From NCBI GenBank assembly GCA_964036665.1, contig OZ038531.1, positions 9,424,168 to 9,488,167 of the forward strand: 64,000 nucleotides of DNA, read 5' to 3'. Below, piece after piece: positions 1-10,559 of this stretch (within the stretch, counting starts at the first letter, position 1; every line of letters begins with the position of its first letter). A program made the position numbers and the translations under genes. The notes under the pieces are model-generated. The model saw only the letters and a list, made by a program, of their open reading frames with translations. It ran no database searches and was not told where the DNA came from. The stretch comes from Gordius sp. MW1. Taxonomy: Eukaryota > Nematomorpha > Gordioida > Gordea > Gordiidae.

Positions 1-1560
1 ATAATTGCCACAATCCTGAGGGTCTCCTTGAATATGGGTATAATCGTGCTTGCTCTCCATTGATTAGTATTTCCCTCTTCGACCAATTACTTGTTAAGGA
101 GATTATTATAGTCGTACTCCTTTTCCTCGGTATCCGACCCATGCTTCCATAGGTATTCCATCTGGGTCATTTGCTTTTCCTTTTTGCATCTTGTTCGCCT
201 CAACTTCATCCTCCTGAAAGAGTTCGACCATACTTATATTTATTTGACTCAATTTTAGGAAAGGAATCCTTGTAATTTGCAATATTCATAAGTTTCTTAA
301 AATATCCTTTTCACCTTTCCATCACTTCCTTCGGTTTGAATACGGTTTGACCCTTCTCGTTTTTTAAGAACTCCGACTTCGCTACTTTTCTTCTCCCTAA
401 TCTTGGCCAATCTGTACATAAGCCTATCGCCCCCTTTATGATCCAGTTTGTTTGCCATCTCGGTGTACGCGGCATTCTTCGCTATTGCAACGGCCTTTTT
501 TGCGGCCCTCTTTGCGTCCCAATATTCTTGATAATCCTCCGACATTTTTGATTTATGCCACAGTCTATATAGATTTTTCTTTCATTCAATGAAATCTTTA
601 ACCGATTGATCCCACCATCATAGTTCCCCATTCATAGCTTTGCTTCCTTTGGTCGCGCTGTTTTCTTAATGTCCTTAGATAGCGTCTCCCAATCGTCGTC
701 TACGGTGAGGAGGCTTTTTGATGGTATTCTTCGTTCGTCGACCTATCCTTTAGCCCTTCGTATCAAATTCTAATTTCATATACCTTTCTACTTTCGGGAA
801 ATACTCTTCTGTCAAGATCCATAATCGATGTTGCCTAGCGATTTCTTCTCCCGGTATTACTTTGTAATCCATACTCCATAAGTCCTTTCGCCGTATAGAT
901 AGTCAATTTGACTAAAATGCTTCCCACGTCTTTAGGTCACAATATGATCTTCGCGTTTTTGAAAATAGGTGTTAACGATTGCCATGTCATTATGCTTTGG
1001 ATACTTGGAGAAGGTTTTCCCCTTCTTTGTTATTCAGACCATGCCCATAGCCTCCATAATTTCGTTCATACTCAAGGCGATCTTTCCCTATGTGTAAGTT
1101 AAAATCCGCCCCAATAATTAGCCTTTCTTCATGTCCTATGCCATGTATTCCTTTTCGAATGAATCGAAGAATATGTCTTTCTCTGATGTCATACACCCAA
1201 TTTGGGGGGCATACGCGCACATAACGATTAAAAGGCTCCCTTGATCTGCAATCTTCTCCCACAGTAACCTGTCGAAACAACGCTTGACTTCCACCACCAT
1301 GTCCGTAAACAATTCGTTTAGAACGATACCGACCCCGTTTCTAAGATTTGGTGACCCAATGTAGAATAGTTTCTATCCTTCTCCTAATTCCAGAGCTTTG
1401 GTTCCGTTCCATCTTGCCTCTTATAGGCAGGCGATGTGTACCCTTTTAATTTTTTAGCATTTGAGCGTCCTCAATGTTCTTTCCCGTCAACGTGCCCACA
1501 TTCCAACGCGTTATTCGCATTTTGTTTGCCGTAACCCTAGTGTATTTTTCACATTGCACG
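1..1560 (-). mobile_element. RTE-type LINE fragment: endonuclease, linker and start of RT
   Basis: Read on the minus strand, the order is that of an RTE-like LINE ORF2. A stretch at about 1540-1450 reads RITRWNVGTLTGKNIEDAQ, the usual start of the apurinic-type endonuclease. 1280-990 reads IIGADFNLHIGKDRLEYE, the catalytic GxDFN-type strand. 545-297 is the Lys/Ala-rich linker (YWDAKRAAKKAVAIAKNAAY, then RLMYRLAKIREKK). About 240-1 enters the reverse transcriptase with MQKGKANDPDGIPMEAW. The same RT start is seen in the LINE at 13932-15557, so both belong to one family. This copy is broken in several places (frame changes after residue stretches at 990, 297 and near 120) and continues off the left edge, so its 3' end is unseen. 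It lies beyond the last visible exon of the TMEM165-like gene, perhaps inside its final intron. Plain LINE; confident of type, less sure of clade. Confidence 0.85.
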
Positions 1561-2163
1561 GGCGGGGTATGCAGCGCGCTGCGTTTGTGAAAGACGCCTT
1601 AGCTTTCTGTTTTAAAGTTTTTTTCGAAACTATCATGATTTTGCGGTTGCTTTAAATAGCTAATTTCCAACCTGAAGTCTATTTTTTGGTCTTTTTCGTG
1701 CAGAAATGGTTAATTGATATTTATTAGCAAAAACATTAAGCTTCGTTCTAAAAACCCCTAAAAATAATCTTTGAATGAGCTTAAAACAAAGAGAATATGT
1801 GCGTGAAAGTGAAGTCAAATATTAAGAAATAGAATAGTAGCAAAATGTTATCCAGCGCCAAAAATACAAGAGTGTGATTGTATAAAAAATAAAATAACTA
1901 TTAGTAAAAATTATGTGTTTACTAGGTGTATAGATTACACTATTAAAAATAAAATTATCTTTATTTAAGCCCGTTTGTGGCCATCTTATAATTTACAATG
2001 AATCTCAACCCATTTTCAACCTTTTAAGCCCGTCCGAGCCCGTTTTTAAAAACTGTCCTGCCCCACCCAAGCCTGTCTTTCAAAAATATTAGGTGTTCGG
2101 CATATCAGGCCTGCCCGTGCAAATCTATAAAGCATCAACCACTATATAACCCAACTATGTTAC
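1561..2163. other. non-coding gap with GC-rich patch
   Basis: No gene is seen. About 1965-2130 holds repeated AAGCCCG / GCCCGTT words in AT-rich surroundings, like the subterminal repeats of hAT elements found elsewhere in the window. The last exon of the TMEM165-like gene should lie here or beyond the LINE, but I could not find it. Confidence 0.5.
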
Positions 2164-4521
2164 CTAAACGAACAGACACTTTAATAGAGGCGTATCTTCC
2201 GGCATATACGGCCAACAAAATGCAAAGCGTTTGGCCGAGGAGACTTCCTAAAATAATTCCGGCTATGTTCTAATACATTATCGCAAATAATTTTACACGT
2301 AACGATACTTCTTTAGTTGCTAGCAAAATAGTTGCTATTTGTGATCGGTCACCCCATTCGGTTAGAAAGGTCAATGTAAAAGCTTGGATACTGGGATGGC
2401 TCAAAAATTGAAGAAGCTTAAAGCTCGTATAGTGAGCTTCAGAGAAACCAGTTCTTTTCTCAATCTGCGTACATTAATTTTTATTATTAGGGCTGAATTT
2501 AAGTTATTGGCGATAATATTGGCTAGTAACTTTTTAATGTTAAATTGAAAACGGAATTTAAATAATATACCCTAAAATTATAATTCCAATGAAAAACTTA
2601 ATATTAATATGTGAGATTATGTAGGGCCCGATTTACGACGGGTGGTAACCTTTAATCAAAAAATAGCTCTAATTAACATGCCATCTAGGACATAACTTAA
2701 ATTAGAGACTAGTTTGAATAAATTACCCCTATCTCTTTTTAAATGTGACTCGAAACAGACATATAACGTTTTTGCTTTAATTGGAGCTCAGATTCTAAAA
2801 CAGATAGCGATAATTTAGTCAAACTAGACTCTAATTTGAATTGTGTCCTAGTAGATGGCATGTAATTAGAGTTATTATTATTTGATTCACGGTTAAAACC
2901 CGTCGTAAGTCGGGTTCTCCATACATAAACCCAAACCAAAATCGTTTTAAATCCTTATAACAACATTACATTAGAACAAATATTATTTGCGCCATAATAA
3001 GGGGGGAGGGGGGTATAGAGTTTTAACCTTAACCACCATAAACGTGAACTCAATCTAATTTGGCCTTATACATACACTTATCTTGATTAGTATGTGACTA
3101 GAATAACTATGGCATACTGTGATGAGCTCCAATACAAGCCAAAGGGTTAAATATCTGTTATTATTATTGAGTCACATTCTAAATGAGATAGGGATATTTT
3201 CAAACTAATCATTTATTGAAATTGTGTCCTAGATGGCATGTTAATTATGGTTGTTATTATTTAATTCACGGTTATCACCCGTCATAAATCATGCCCCTTT
3301 ACATAAACCCAAACAAAAATCGTATTTAAATCCTTATTTCAACATTATATGAATACTAATATGTAAGATAGTTCTTAAATGGCTTTTCTCACAACCCACG
3401 CACCCTTCTATATAAATTTTTAATATTTTACTATTTTCTTTATTTTATAAAATTACACTCTTAGTTATAAATTATGCTTTTAAAGATGTAAATAATGTGT
3501 TCTCCAATTAAAATTAGACTTCATATACAGATACACTTTCAAATCTTAATTAATAAACTTTACTTATTAAAAATATATGTCATTCTAGATAGATGCCCAA
3601 TTTTTAGAACAACAAACATAGGCGTTAATAGTTTAATTATTAAAAAACAAAAAGAACTTAAATTTTAATAAATCTTATTAGACCAATAACATATTACTAA
3701 AGGTTTAATTTTTTACCAAAACAAATATATACAAACTTGATGACGTTGATTCCTTATATCTATTTGTGCTTCCTTGTATTCTATTTCACCATGATTGGGT
3801 GACATCTTGTACCCTATAAAAGAATGATAATATTAAAATAAGATATAATTAATAGACGTATAATAAAGTGAATGGCATTAGTGGAAAAAAACAACAAAAA
3901 TATAATATCTAATAAAAGATTTTTAACCTCATTAAATCAAAAGTTTTCAAACTTAAAATCTGTTTTATTTTCCATTTTAAGCTGGATAATGTTAAATAAA
4001 TATTAATCAGATGGTCTAACTATTATTTGTTAATAATTATTCTATAATTTTAAATACATATTTTTTTTAAATAAAACATATTTAATATGAAAAACTTTTG
4101 TTTACCTTCAAGTATCATTTTTGCCCCAAAAATTAAAAATACAGCAGCTGACAAATATAAGACACATATTTTAGGAATATATGAGATAACCATTCCTAAA
4201 ATAACTAGTAAAAGGTGATTGTATTTAAATGGCTATATTAATATATCACCTGATAAAATAGTCATTAATAGCATAGCAAGCAATGCACCAATGAAAACAC
4301 TAATTTTGGAATATCTCATGGCCATTATCGCAGCTATAAAAAAGGTTTTATCACCTATTTCAGATAAAAGAGTGACAAAGATTGACTTATACAGGGCATG
4401 GCACAAATCAATTTTTACATTCGATTTAGGCAATAATTTAAACAATAAATTTAATAATTTTTGGTTTATATCATTCATATCAAATTCAAAGGTAAGATCT
4501 GGTAATATATTTAAAAGGGTG
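2164..4521 (-). CDS. TMEM165: TMEM165/GDT1 (UPF0016) family membrane transporter, five exons, incomplete at both ends
   Basis: Five minus-strand exons keep one frame across canonical GT-AG introns: 4521-4250, 4204-4106, 3813-3737, 2464-2309 and 2269-2164. The family carries two copies of an E-x-G-D-[KR]-[ST] motif in transmembrane helices; here they are LLSEIGDKTFFIAAIMAMRY (exon 1) and FLTEWGDRSQIATILLATKE (exon 4). Exon 2 encodes the third helix, ending FGAKMILEG; exon 3 the charged cytosolic loop YKMSPNHGEIEYKEAQ; exon 5 NIAGIILGSLLGQTLC to KVSVRL. Known members are Golgi Ca2+/Mn2+/H+ exchangers needed for glycosylation. Introns are 45, 292, 1272 and 39 nt. The exon-1 start (acceptor at 4522-4523) is my best guess; the upstream signal-peptide exon and the last helix exon were not found. 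No break lies within the five exons, so it looks like a live gene. The 1272-nt intron holds inverted repeats. Confidence 0.9.
2634..3370. repeat. palindromic MITE-like repeat plus a direct partial copy, in an intron
   Basis: 2634-2745 and 2790-2916 are inverted copies of each other: the left begins GGGCCCGATTTACGACGGGT and the right ends ACCCGTCGTAAGTCGGG. Both contain GTCCTAGATGGCATGT-like words. A second, diverged copy of the right half follows in direct orientation at about 3165-3370 (same TGTGTCCTAGATGGCATG and the same flank ACATAAACCCAAAC). I see no coding potential. It lies in the 1272-nt intron of the TMEM165-like gene. Confidence 0.75.
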
Positions 4522-4624
4522 CTAAGTAAAATGAGATTTCAAGCTAATTGCGGCACTGAAAGGGGTTATTATTATCCTTAAAAATGGTATAACAAGCATT
4601 TTAAATTATCATCTGATCGCAAGT

Positions 4625-4885
4625 AGGTGCCACGTGGGGGTCAAAAGAGCACATGAGAGCTCATCAGGAAAGGAGCACACTTTATTATTATAACCCAAAC
4701 CCTAACCCTTAACCTGGCCCTAATACTTACCCTAACCCATATATTTACTTGTTATGATATCACTAGGACATGTTAATATAAAATATTTCGTGCTAAGACA
4801 ATTTGTTAAATTCATCCTGAGCAGTGTGCTCCTTTTCTGATGAGTTCTGAAGAGCTCCTTTGACCGGTTCTCTCGGTGCCCTAAT
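4625..4885. repeat. inverted repeat enclosing telomere-like sequence
   Basis: About 60 bp at 4625-4682 recurs inverted at 4823-4885; both carry CATCAG(A/G)AAAGGAGCACACT. The outer end reads GGGCACCGAGAGAACCGGTC on the minus strand at 4885. The spacer holds CCCTAA-type words (4690-4740). The same outer end recurs at 6655-6685, so this is a family terminus. Confidence 0.65.
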
Positions 4886-4925
4886 CGGGGTCAAAATAGC
4901 AGAATGATGAAAAAATAGGAATCTG

Positions 4926-5176
4926 GTGCATTTCGTAATATGTGCATTTCGTAATAAGTAATACATATTATCAAATAAATCACTAAATCTAACCCTAACC
5001 CTTGCCTATATTACATTTTGCCTAGATTACATTAAATTTACAAAATAAACGATAATAATATTTACAAAATAAAAGATAATAATATTAGAAAACTTACCAA
5101 ACGCGGAGGTCATAACTGCGCATGCGCATAAGCAATTCTTGCCTGTATTACGAAATGCACATATTACGATTTGCAC
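4926..5176. mobile_element. MITE with 31-bp terminal inverted repeats
   Basis: 4926-4956 begins GTGCATTTCGTAATATGTGC and matches the reverse complement of 5146-5176 with one mismatch. The 251-bp interior has no gene; ORFs of 75-84 codons that cross it on both strands look like chance. No clean target duplication was identified, so the exact ends may be slightly wider. Confidence 0.75.
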
Positions 5177-5389
5177 AGAAGTGAAAAATAGCAGAAAAAG
5201 TCGGGGGGAGGGAAAATGCGAAGCGCATAGACATTTTAGAATTATACGACGAAACAGCATATATTTAATTGTTATTTTCATGTCTTATTTCAAAGAATTC
5301 GTCTCATTTTTGAGCAAGAAGAGAATAAGTATTATAGATTTTAATGCCTATTTGATTAGAAATTAAAAAATCTTAAAGAAGTGGGCAGG

Positions 5390-5852
5390 TACTGACCCTT
5401 GGTAATATTCTTACATCAAAGCTAATATGGGTAAAAATCATCAGACCTATTGAAGATGTAGAAAAACTAAATGTGGCGGGAAAGGAATCATTAAGCATGA
5501 AAATTTTGCAATAACTAAGGATCACATGTTGTACAACAATGCCATCCACAAGTATTGAAAGTTAGTTGTTATTATGTACATCCTACAGGTAGTTCAAACA
5601 TTACAAATGAATTCTTGGAACCTCCTATAAATCATGACCTACCAAATCTTGACATACAACTCAGTATTTTTTGCAACAAATGTTTTATGGGGAAGATATG
5701 AAGAGACAAATCTCCCAAGAACCAATAGTCACATAGAAGGATTCCACAATAAGAGACTTGTAAAGGCTTCTCATCCCAATATTTATCAATTTATTGATTA
5801 TCTCAAAAAGACACAAAAAGAAGCTAACTCAAATATCTATAAAATAAAGTAA
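5390..5852 (+). pseudogene. MULE-type transposase remnant
   Basis: The open stretch 5634-5852 contains ETNLPRTNSHIEGFHNKRLV followed by HPNIYQFIDYLKKTQKEAN. An R-T-N-x-x-E-G-x-H-N motif followed by H-P-N-I-(Y/W)-x-F-I is typical of the C-terminal part of Mutator-like transposases, many of which carry FLYWCH zinc fingers. About 5470-5560 (GKGIIKHENFAITKDHM) could be an eroded FLYWCH-like segment, but that is weak. The fragment lies between two copies of the GGGCACCGAG end motif (4885 and 6685), so it may be the internal part of one element. The core DDE residues are not visible; it is broken. I judge the family call as likely, not certain. Confidence 0.6.
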
Positions 5853-5935
5853 AAGCAATAAACCCAAAATCTAAGAAAGAAATCTACAAAGAATCTTGTA
5901 TCATAACTAAAAAGAACATTATACTAAAAGTGAAC

Positions 5936-6062
5936 TAACCCTAACCTAAAACACTAACCCTTACCCTAACCTAAAACCCCGACCTAAAACACTAACCCTT
6001 ACCCTAACCTAAAACCCCGACCTAAAACACTAACCCTAACTTAAAACACTAACCCTAACCCT
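5936..6062 (+). repeat. degenerate telomere-like array
   Basis: CCCTAA words alternate with CTAAAAC in a unit of about 41 bp (CTAACCTAAAACCCCGACC and onward), repeated about two and a half times. Smaller CCCTAACCC patches lie at 4690-4740 and 4985-5000. This is interstitial, flanked by ordinary DNA on both sides. Confidence 0.75.
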
Positions 6063-6206
6063 CCTGACCAATCTTGATAAAATATAGAAAAAGAGATGCA
6101 ATGTTAAATATTACCACTTGATTATTTGTATGTTTCTATATTAATAAAAAACTTAAATGAGTAGAGTCTAAAGGCAAAACATTTAATAAGTTGTATATCG
6201 TATAAT

Positions 6207-6609
6207 CAGGCCAAAGCTCAAATTTATTTCCAAATTTGTAAATATCATATCCATGGAAGTATTAGTATTCAACATCAATCTAGTCACAACTGTAAAATAT
6301 TTCTCTTAATAAATTCATTAATATGATATAAATTATGAATAAAAGTAAAGTACTGCATAATTATAGGTTAAAACTTCAATTCTAATTCATCATATCAATA
6401 AACAGATTTAACAGGCCAAAGCTCAAATTTATTTCAAAATTTGTAAATATCATATCCATGGAAGTATTAGTATCCAACATCAATCTAGTCACACCTGTAA
6501 AATATTTCTCTTAATAAATTCAATAATATAATAAAATTATGAATAAAAGTAAAGTACTGCATAATTATAGGTTAAAACTTAAATTCTAATTCATCATATC
6601 AATAAACAG
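6207..6609. repeat. tandem duplication, ~199-bp unit, two copies
   Basis: 6207-6405 and 6412-6609 both run from CAGGCCAAAGCTCAAATTTA to ATATCAATAAACAG with few differences. AT-rich, no ORF. The copies are separated by six bases. Confidence 0.85.
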
Positions 6610-6654
6610 CTGACCAATCTTGATCAGTTCTGACCAATTTGGCTGTTTTTTTCT

Positions 6655-6685
6655 GCGAATTTGACCCGGTCCCTCGGTGCCCTAT
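6655..6685 (-). repeat. third copy of GGGCACCGAG element end
   Basis: On the minus strand it reads GGGCACCGAGGGACCGGGTC, matching the end at 4885. The bases between 4885 and 6685 include the MULE fragment, so these could be two ends of one element or of two related ones. Confidence 0.5.
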
Positions 6686-6689
6686 CAAC

Positions 6690-7580
6690 TCGCCGAAAAC
6701 CATCTCGCCTAATTCAGATTTGGACCCATAATCACTAAAGGAAATAATAACTATTGTATTTACCAACTAGATGCAAAAACTAAAATTAAATTTCAAAAAT
6801 ATCTTATAAACATAAATATATATGTTGACCATAAATTTTAAATATAATACATGCACAAAAGTTATATATAGCAAATAAACATAACTGCGTTATTAAGCAA
6901 TACGAATAGATGCGTTTAATAAATTGGAATTTTGTAAGGTTTTATATTAACTACTATAAGACGAAAACGTCTTCAGCCATATTAAAACCTAAATAAAAGA
7001 GTATTAAACATAGGTTTGTTATTAGAAGCAAGCATATAATAAATTAAAATCCATATAACATCAATGAGGATACGTGGCTTAAATGAGGAGGGGGATATAG
7101 TTTAGTTACATCAAAGACTTTAAGACACTTATAAAAATCTATAAACATTATATATACATCTAATTTTTTTGATTCAATTTTTGACATGTGTTGTAAAATT
7201 TGGGATGATTGTGAAAATTGCTATAAAAACTTGTTTGAACTTTTATTTACCGTGAAAACACCAGAGCGCCCCAGGAAGTAGATGACTAAGCGATTATTAT
7301 AATTTTCCTCATTCTTTATAATATCCTCATTTTATATAATATTAATACTTTTATCATTTATCATATTTGTCTAAAATTCTCTGCTAGAACCCATCAGGGT
7401 TTGATAACTAAATGGCTTGTTCATTTGCAAAACTCTATTTTCAAATTGAATGTGACCAGATATTGTATGCTATCATCTATATATATCTCTATAATAAATC
7501 ATTAAAATAAATTTAGTAATCAAATCCGTGGAATCAATTATTTTATCGCACTTTAATTTGTCGATTAAATTTTAAACACC
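6690..7580. other. AT-rich stretch, nothing recognised
   Basis: No gene, RNA or repeat with a visible partner in the window was found here. Confidence 0.5.
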
Positions 7581-7582
7581 CT

Positions 7583-7784
7583 CATGGGAGTAGCCAGGAA
7601 ATTGAAATTAGAGGTGGAGGGGGCAATAATGATTAAGGATTTTTAACAAATAAACTTTAAAAAAAAAAAAAAAAAATAATGATTAAGGGACCATTTTTTA
7701 ATTTTAGCCAATATTTGATAAAATATCTAAGATTTTTTGGATTTAGAGGGGGCCTGTCCCTGCCACCCCCTGGCTACGCCCATG
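7583..7784. mobile_element. small TIR element (CATGGGMGTAGCC ends)
   Basis: The left end CATGGGAGTAGCCAGG is mirrored by CCTGGCTACGCCCATG at the right. The interior has a long A tract at about 7657 and a GGGGG-rich shoulder near each end. The MITE at 43719-44030 has related CATGGGCG ends. No convincing target duplication was found. Confidence 0.65.
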
Positions 7785-7849
7785 CAAACCGCAATTTTTC
7801 TTACTCTCGCGTTGGATACCAAAATTTGAACACGTCGAAAGGGATTCGG

Positions 7850-8000
7850 TTAAAAATTTTTTAACTCTTTCGGGTCGGGTTAAAAAATTTTAAATTGCAT
7901 TCGGGTCGGGTCGGGTTGAATTTTAAAATGCTTCCGGGTCGGGTCGTGTTCGGGTTGAAATTTTTAGAAAATTTCGGGTCGGGTCGAGTTCGGGTTGAAA
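7850..8000. repeat. TTCGGGTCGGGT tandem words
   Basis: At least seven TCGGGTCGGGTT-like words, separated by AT-rich spacers, resemble subterminal repeats of hAT elements. No partner end was identified. Confidence 0.6.
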
Positions 8001-8079
8001 ATAAATGACTTTGCAGTTCTCTAGTCCCAGGGTTATAAAATGTCCCCTAATTTGAAAATGTCTAGCAAAAACGCCTATT

Positions 8080-8275
8080 CATATTTGAAATTAAAACAAT
8101 TCATGTTGTTTTTTATAAAATTTATAATTTTTTTGACGGCAAAGAAATAAAAGAGATTTCATGACATTTGCAATTCGAAAGTAAGTTTACAATTTATATC
8201 AAATTTATAATTGTTTTTGCAGGGCAAGGAAATAAAGGAGAATTCATGACATATAAAATCATTTGTTTGTATGAA
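8080..8275. repeat. dispersed repeat, copies also at 10240-10460 and 11590-11730
   Basis: All copies carry AGTTTACAATTTAT, TATCAAATTTATAATT, AGGGCAAAGGAATAAAAG and TTTATGACATAT in that order. The hAT at 8281-10177 sits between two copies, so it landed in or beside an existing repeat cluster. No ORF. Confidence 0.7.
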
Positions 8276-8280
8276 TAGAG

Positions 8281-10177
8281 TAGAGCTGTTAAGTAACTAG
8301 TTACATGTAACTAGTTCCTGGAAATAGTTCCTTTTCTTCAGTAAAGTAACTGTAACCAGTCACTTTAAATTCAGAGGAACTGTAACTGTAGTTTTACATT
8401 TGGAGGTAAAGTTCCAGTTACTTTTTATACAAATAAAAAATCATTAGTCTAGCTTAAGTCCATCGCCTTAAATCTAAATTTCCTTTGCGGAACAAATTTG
8501 AATTCTTAAGATAGATAATCCATTCTATCAGTATATTACCTTTATTATATAAAATATTATTTTAATACAAATTTTTATTCGTATCTGCAAAGTTTAAAAC
8601 CAAAAATTCAGAAAAATTGACGAATTTTGATTGAAAAAGATTATATTATATTTATTTACAGGTAAAAAATGTTATTTTGAATTATTTCGGCCATTTAAAT
8701 TAATATTTAATGAATTCCAATTGATCCTCAATTGTATCGCAAATATATGCCTTTTTATATATGTGCAAAAGATTTTATCAACATAAAATATCATATGACT
8801 TTTGCCCAACCTCTAAATTTAGATTTTGATCATTAAGCCATTTGATGAACTATAAAATACAATATTAATGAAGATTCTTAAAATAACAATTTATTATTTT
8901 AGTTCTTTATATCTACAAAAATTTTGAACAATAATAAAAAAATATATGTGCAAAAATTTTAGATAAAATATTATCTACTAGCAGGTAAAACTTTAGCTAC
9001 GAATTTAATGTAAGGTTTGGTATTTAAAATTTTGGTTCTTAAATAATGTTATGAATAATTAATGATAATTTTTTTCAAGTTATTAATAAAAAATAGTCCT
9101 TTCTAAATATATATGCAAAAGAGATTTTCATCACCTATAATGTCATATGACTTTTGACCAAACGAAAATCTAAATTTTGGTAATTAAGCCATATGATAAA
9201 TTAATTATAATATAAAATAATATTATCGAAGGTTATTGAAATATTATATTTTTTACTTATCTAGTTTGTATTATTTTATTTGACATGAAGAGAAACTCCC
9301 TGGCCCATTTTTATTGATTATTTTTCTTTAAAGAAAAAAGAGAATAGGATGATATTTGTATGCAAATTGTGCAGCCCTGAAGTAAATTGCATATCAGCGC
9401 CTTTAAATACCACTGCAATCTATGGTAGCACATAATAGTTACTATCTAAACCTTGATGATTAATTTATAGAGAATACATCCCTATAAATATAAAAAAATC
9501 AACGGTAATAAGTCAACAGGGAGTCAGCAAACCAAAACCACTACTTTATAGTCAAGTTACAGTGGATAATGCCTTATTATCCTTTATAGATATAATTTTT
9601 AAGACAAGTTGGCCGTGGATCCGTCAAAAATCAGGGAGAAGACATTTTAAATTACATTAATTCCTAACCAGGAGCAAAGACAGGACCTAGACTTAATACG
9701 TTGAATTTTTAATCTTTCAAAGGCGGAAATTTAAGAGTGCATTCACACTTTTATCATTCGAACAATAATGATATGATAATGCATAATAAGTTCCCTAAAT
9801 GGAAGAAACTTTTCATTAATTTCAATGTATCCCTAACATCTCGCGCCCCCGTCGAGCGTCTTTTTAGTCTTGTTAAATTAATATTCAGTGAAAAGCGAAC
9901 CAGCTTATTAGATAACAATATAGAAAATAAAGTTTTATTGAAACCGAATCATCATTTATTACCCTCCAATTTTTGAACAAATGTTTAAATAAATAATATT
10001 AAAAAATATCGTTTTTTCAAATTTACCAAAGTAACTTTAGGTGTATCTAGTTCCATAAGGTAAGGAACTGCAACTGTAATCAGTTACATTTTTCCAAATG
10101 TAACTGTAATTAGTTACATTTTTTGTGAAAGTAACTTAACTTAATTAGTTAGTGGTTAAGTAACTTTAACAGCTCTA
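8281..10177 (+). mobile_element. hAT transposon with TIRs and near-perfect 8-bp target duplication
   Basis: The element begins TAGAGCTGTTAAGTAAC and ends GTAACTTTAACAGCTCTA, true inverted repeats. The flanking octamers are GAATAGAG and AAATAGAC (six of eight equal), the size expected for hAT. The outer ~170 bp on each side are packed with GTAACTGTAAC / GTTAC words, the subterminal sites that hAT transposases bind. Inside, 9737-9976 (+) encodes the transposase C-terminal dimerisation region: RAPVERLFSLVKLIFSEKRT. The rest of the transposase is eroded or deleted, so the 1.9-kb copy is non-autonomous. No other gene is inside. Confidence 0.88.
9737..9976 (+). pseudogene. hAT transposase C-terminal fragment
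   Basis: About 79 codons end in the hATC dimerisation motif (FPKWKKLFINFNVSLTSRA, then PVERLFSLVKLIFSEKRTS and NKVLLKPNHHLLPSNF). In intact hATs this motif, with its V-E-R-x-F-S signature, closes a ~600-residue enzyme; upstream catalytic parts are not readable here. It lies near the right end of the 8281-10177 element in the expected orientation. Confidence 0.8.
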
Positions 10178-10559
10178 AAATAGACATATTAAAAAGTTTT
10201 ATTAAAGTAACTGTTTGTATGAATAGGTATAGAATAAAGTTTAATACAATTTGAAAATAAGTTTACAATTTACGTTGTTTTCGTCAAATTTATATTTAAT
10301 GTGTATAGAATAAAATTTAATGCAATTTAAAAATAAGTTTGCATTTTATGTTGTTTTTTATCAAAATTATAATTATTATAATAGGGCAAAGGAATAAAAG
10401 AAATTTATAGCTAATTTTATAAAATTATATAAATTTTATGACATATTTCTTCTCAGTATTGTTGTTATAGAATAAAGTTTTTGCGTGCATCACTGCCAAG
10501 AGCAATTAAATATAATCGAACGAAACATTCAGCTTCTTTGTGAAACCTGCTTAAATATA

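Noticed and set aside
2270-2308. Stop codon in the TMEM165-like gene
   Set aside because: It lies in a 39-nt GT-AG intron; the joined exons match the family.
5027-5366. Overlapping ORFs on both strands
   Set aside because: They cross the MITE end at 5176 and have no recognised content.
5936-6062. A chromosome end
   Set aside because: Arrays are short, degenerate and flanked by ordinary sequence on both sides.
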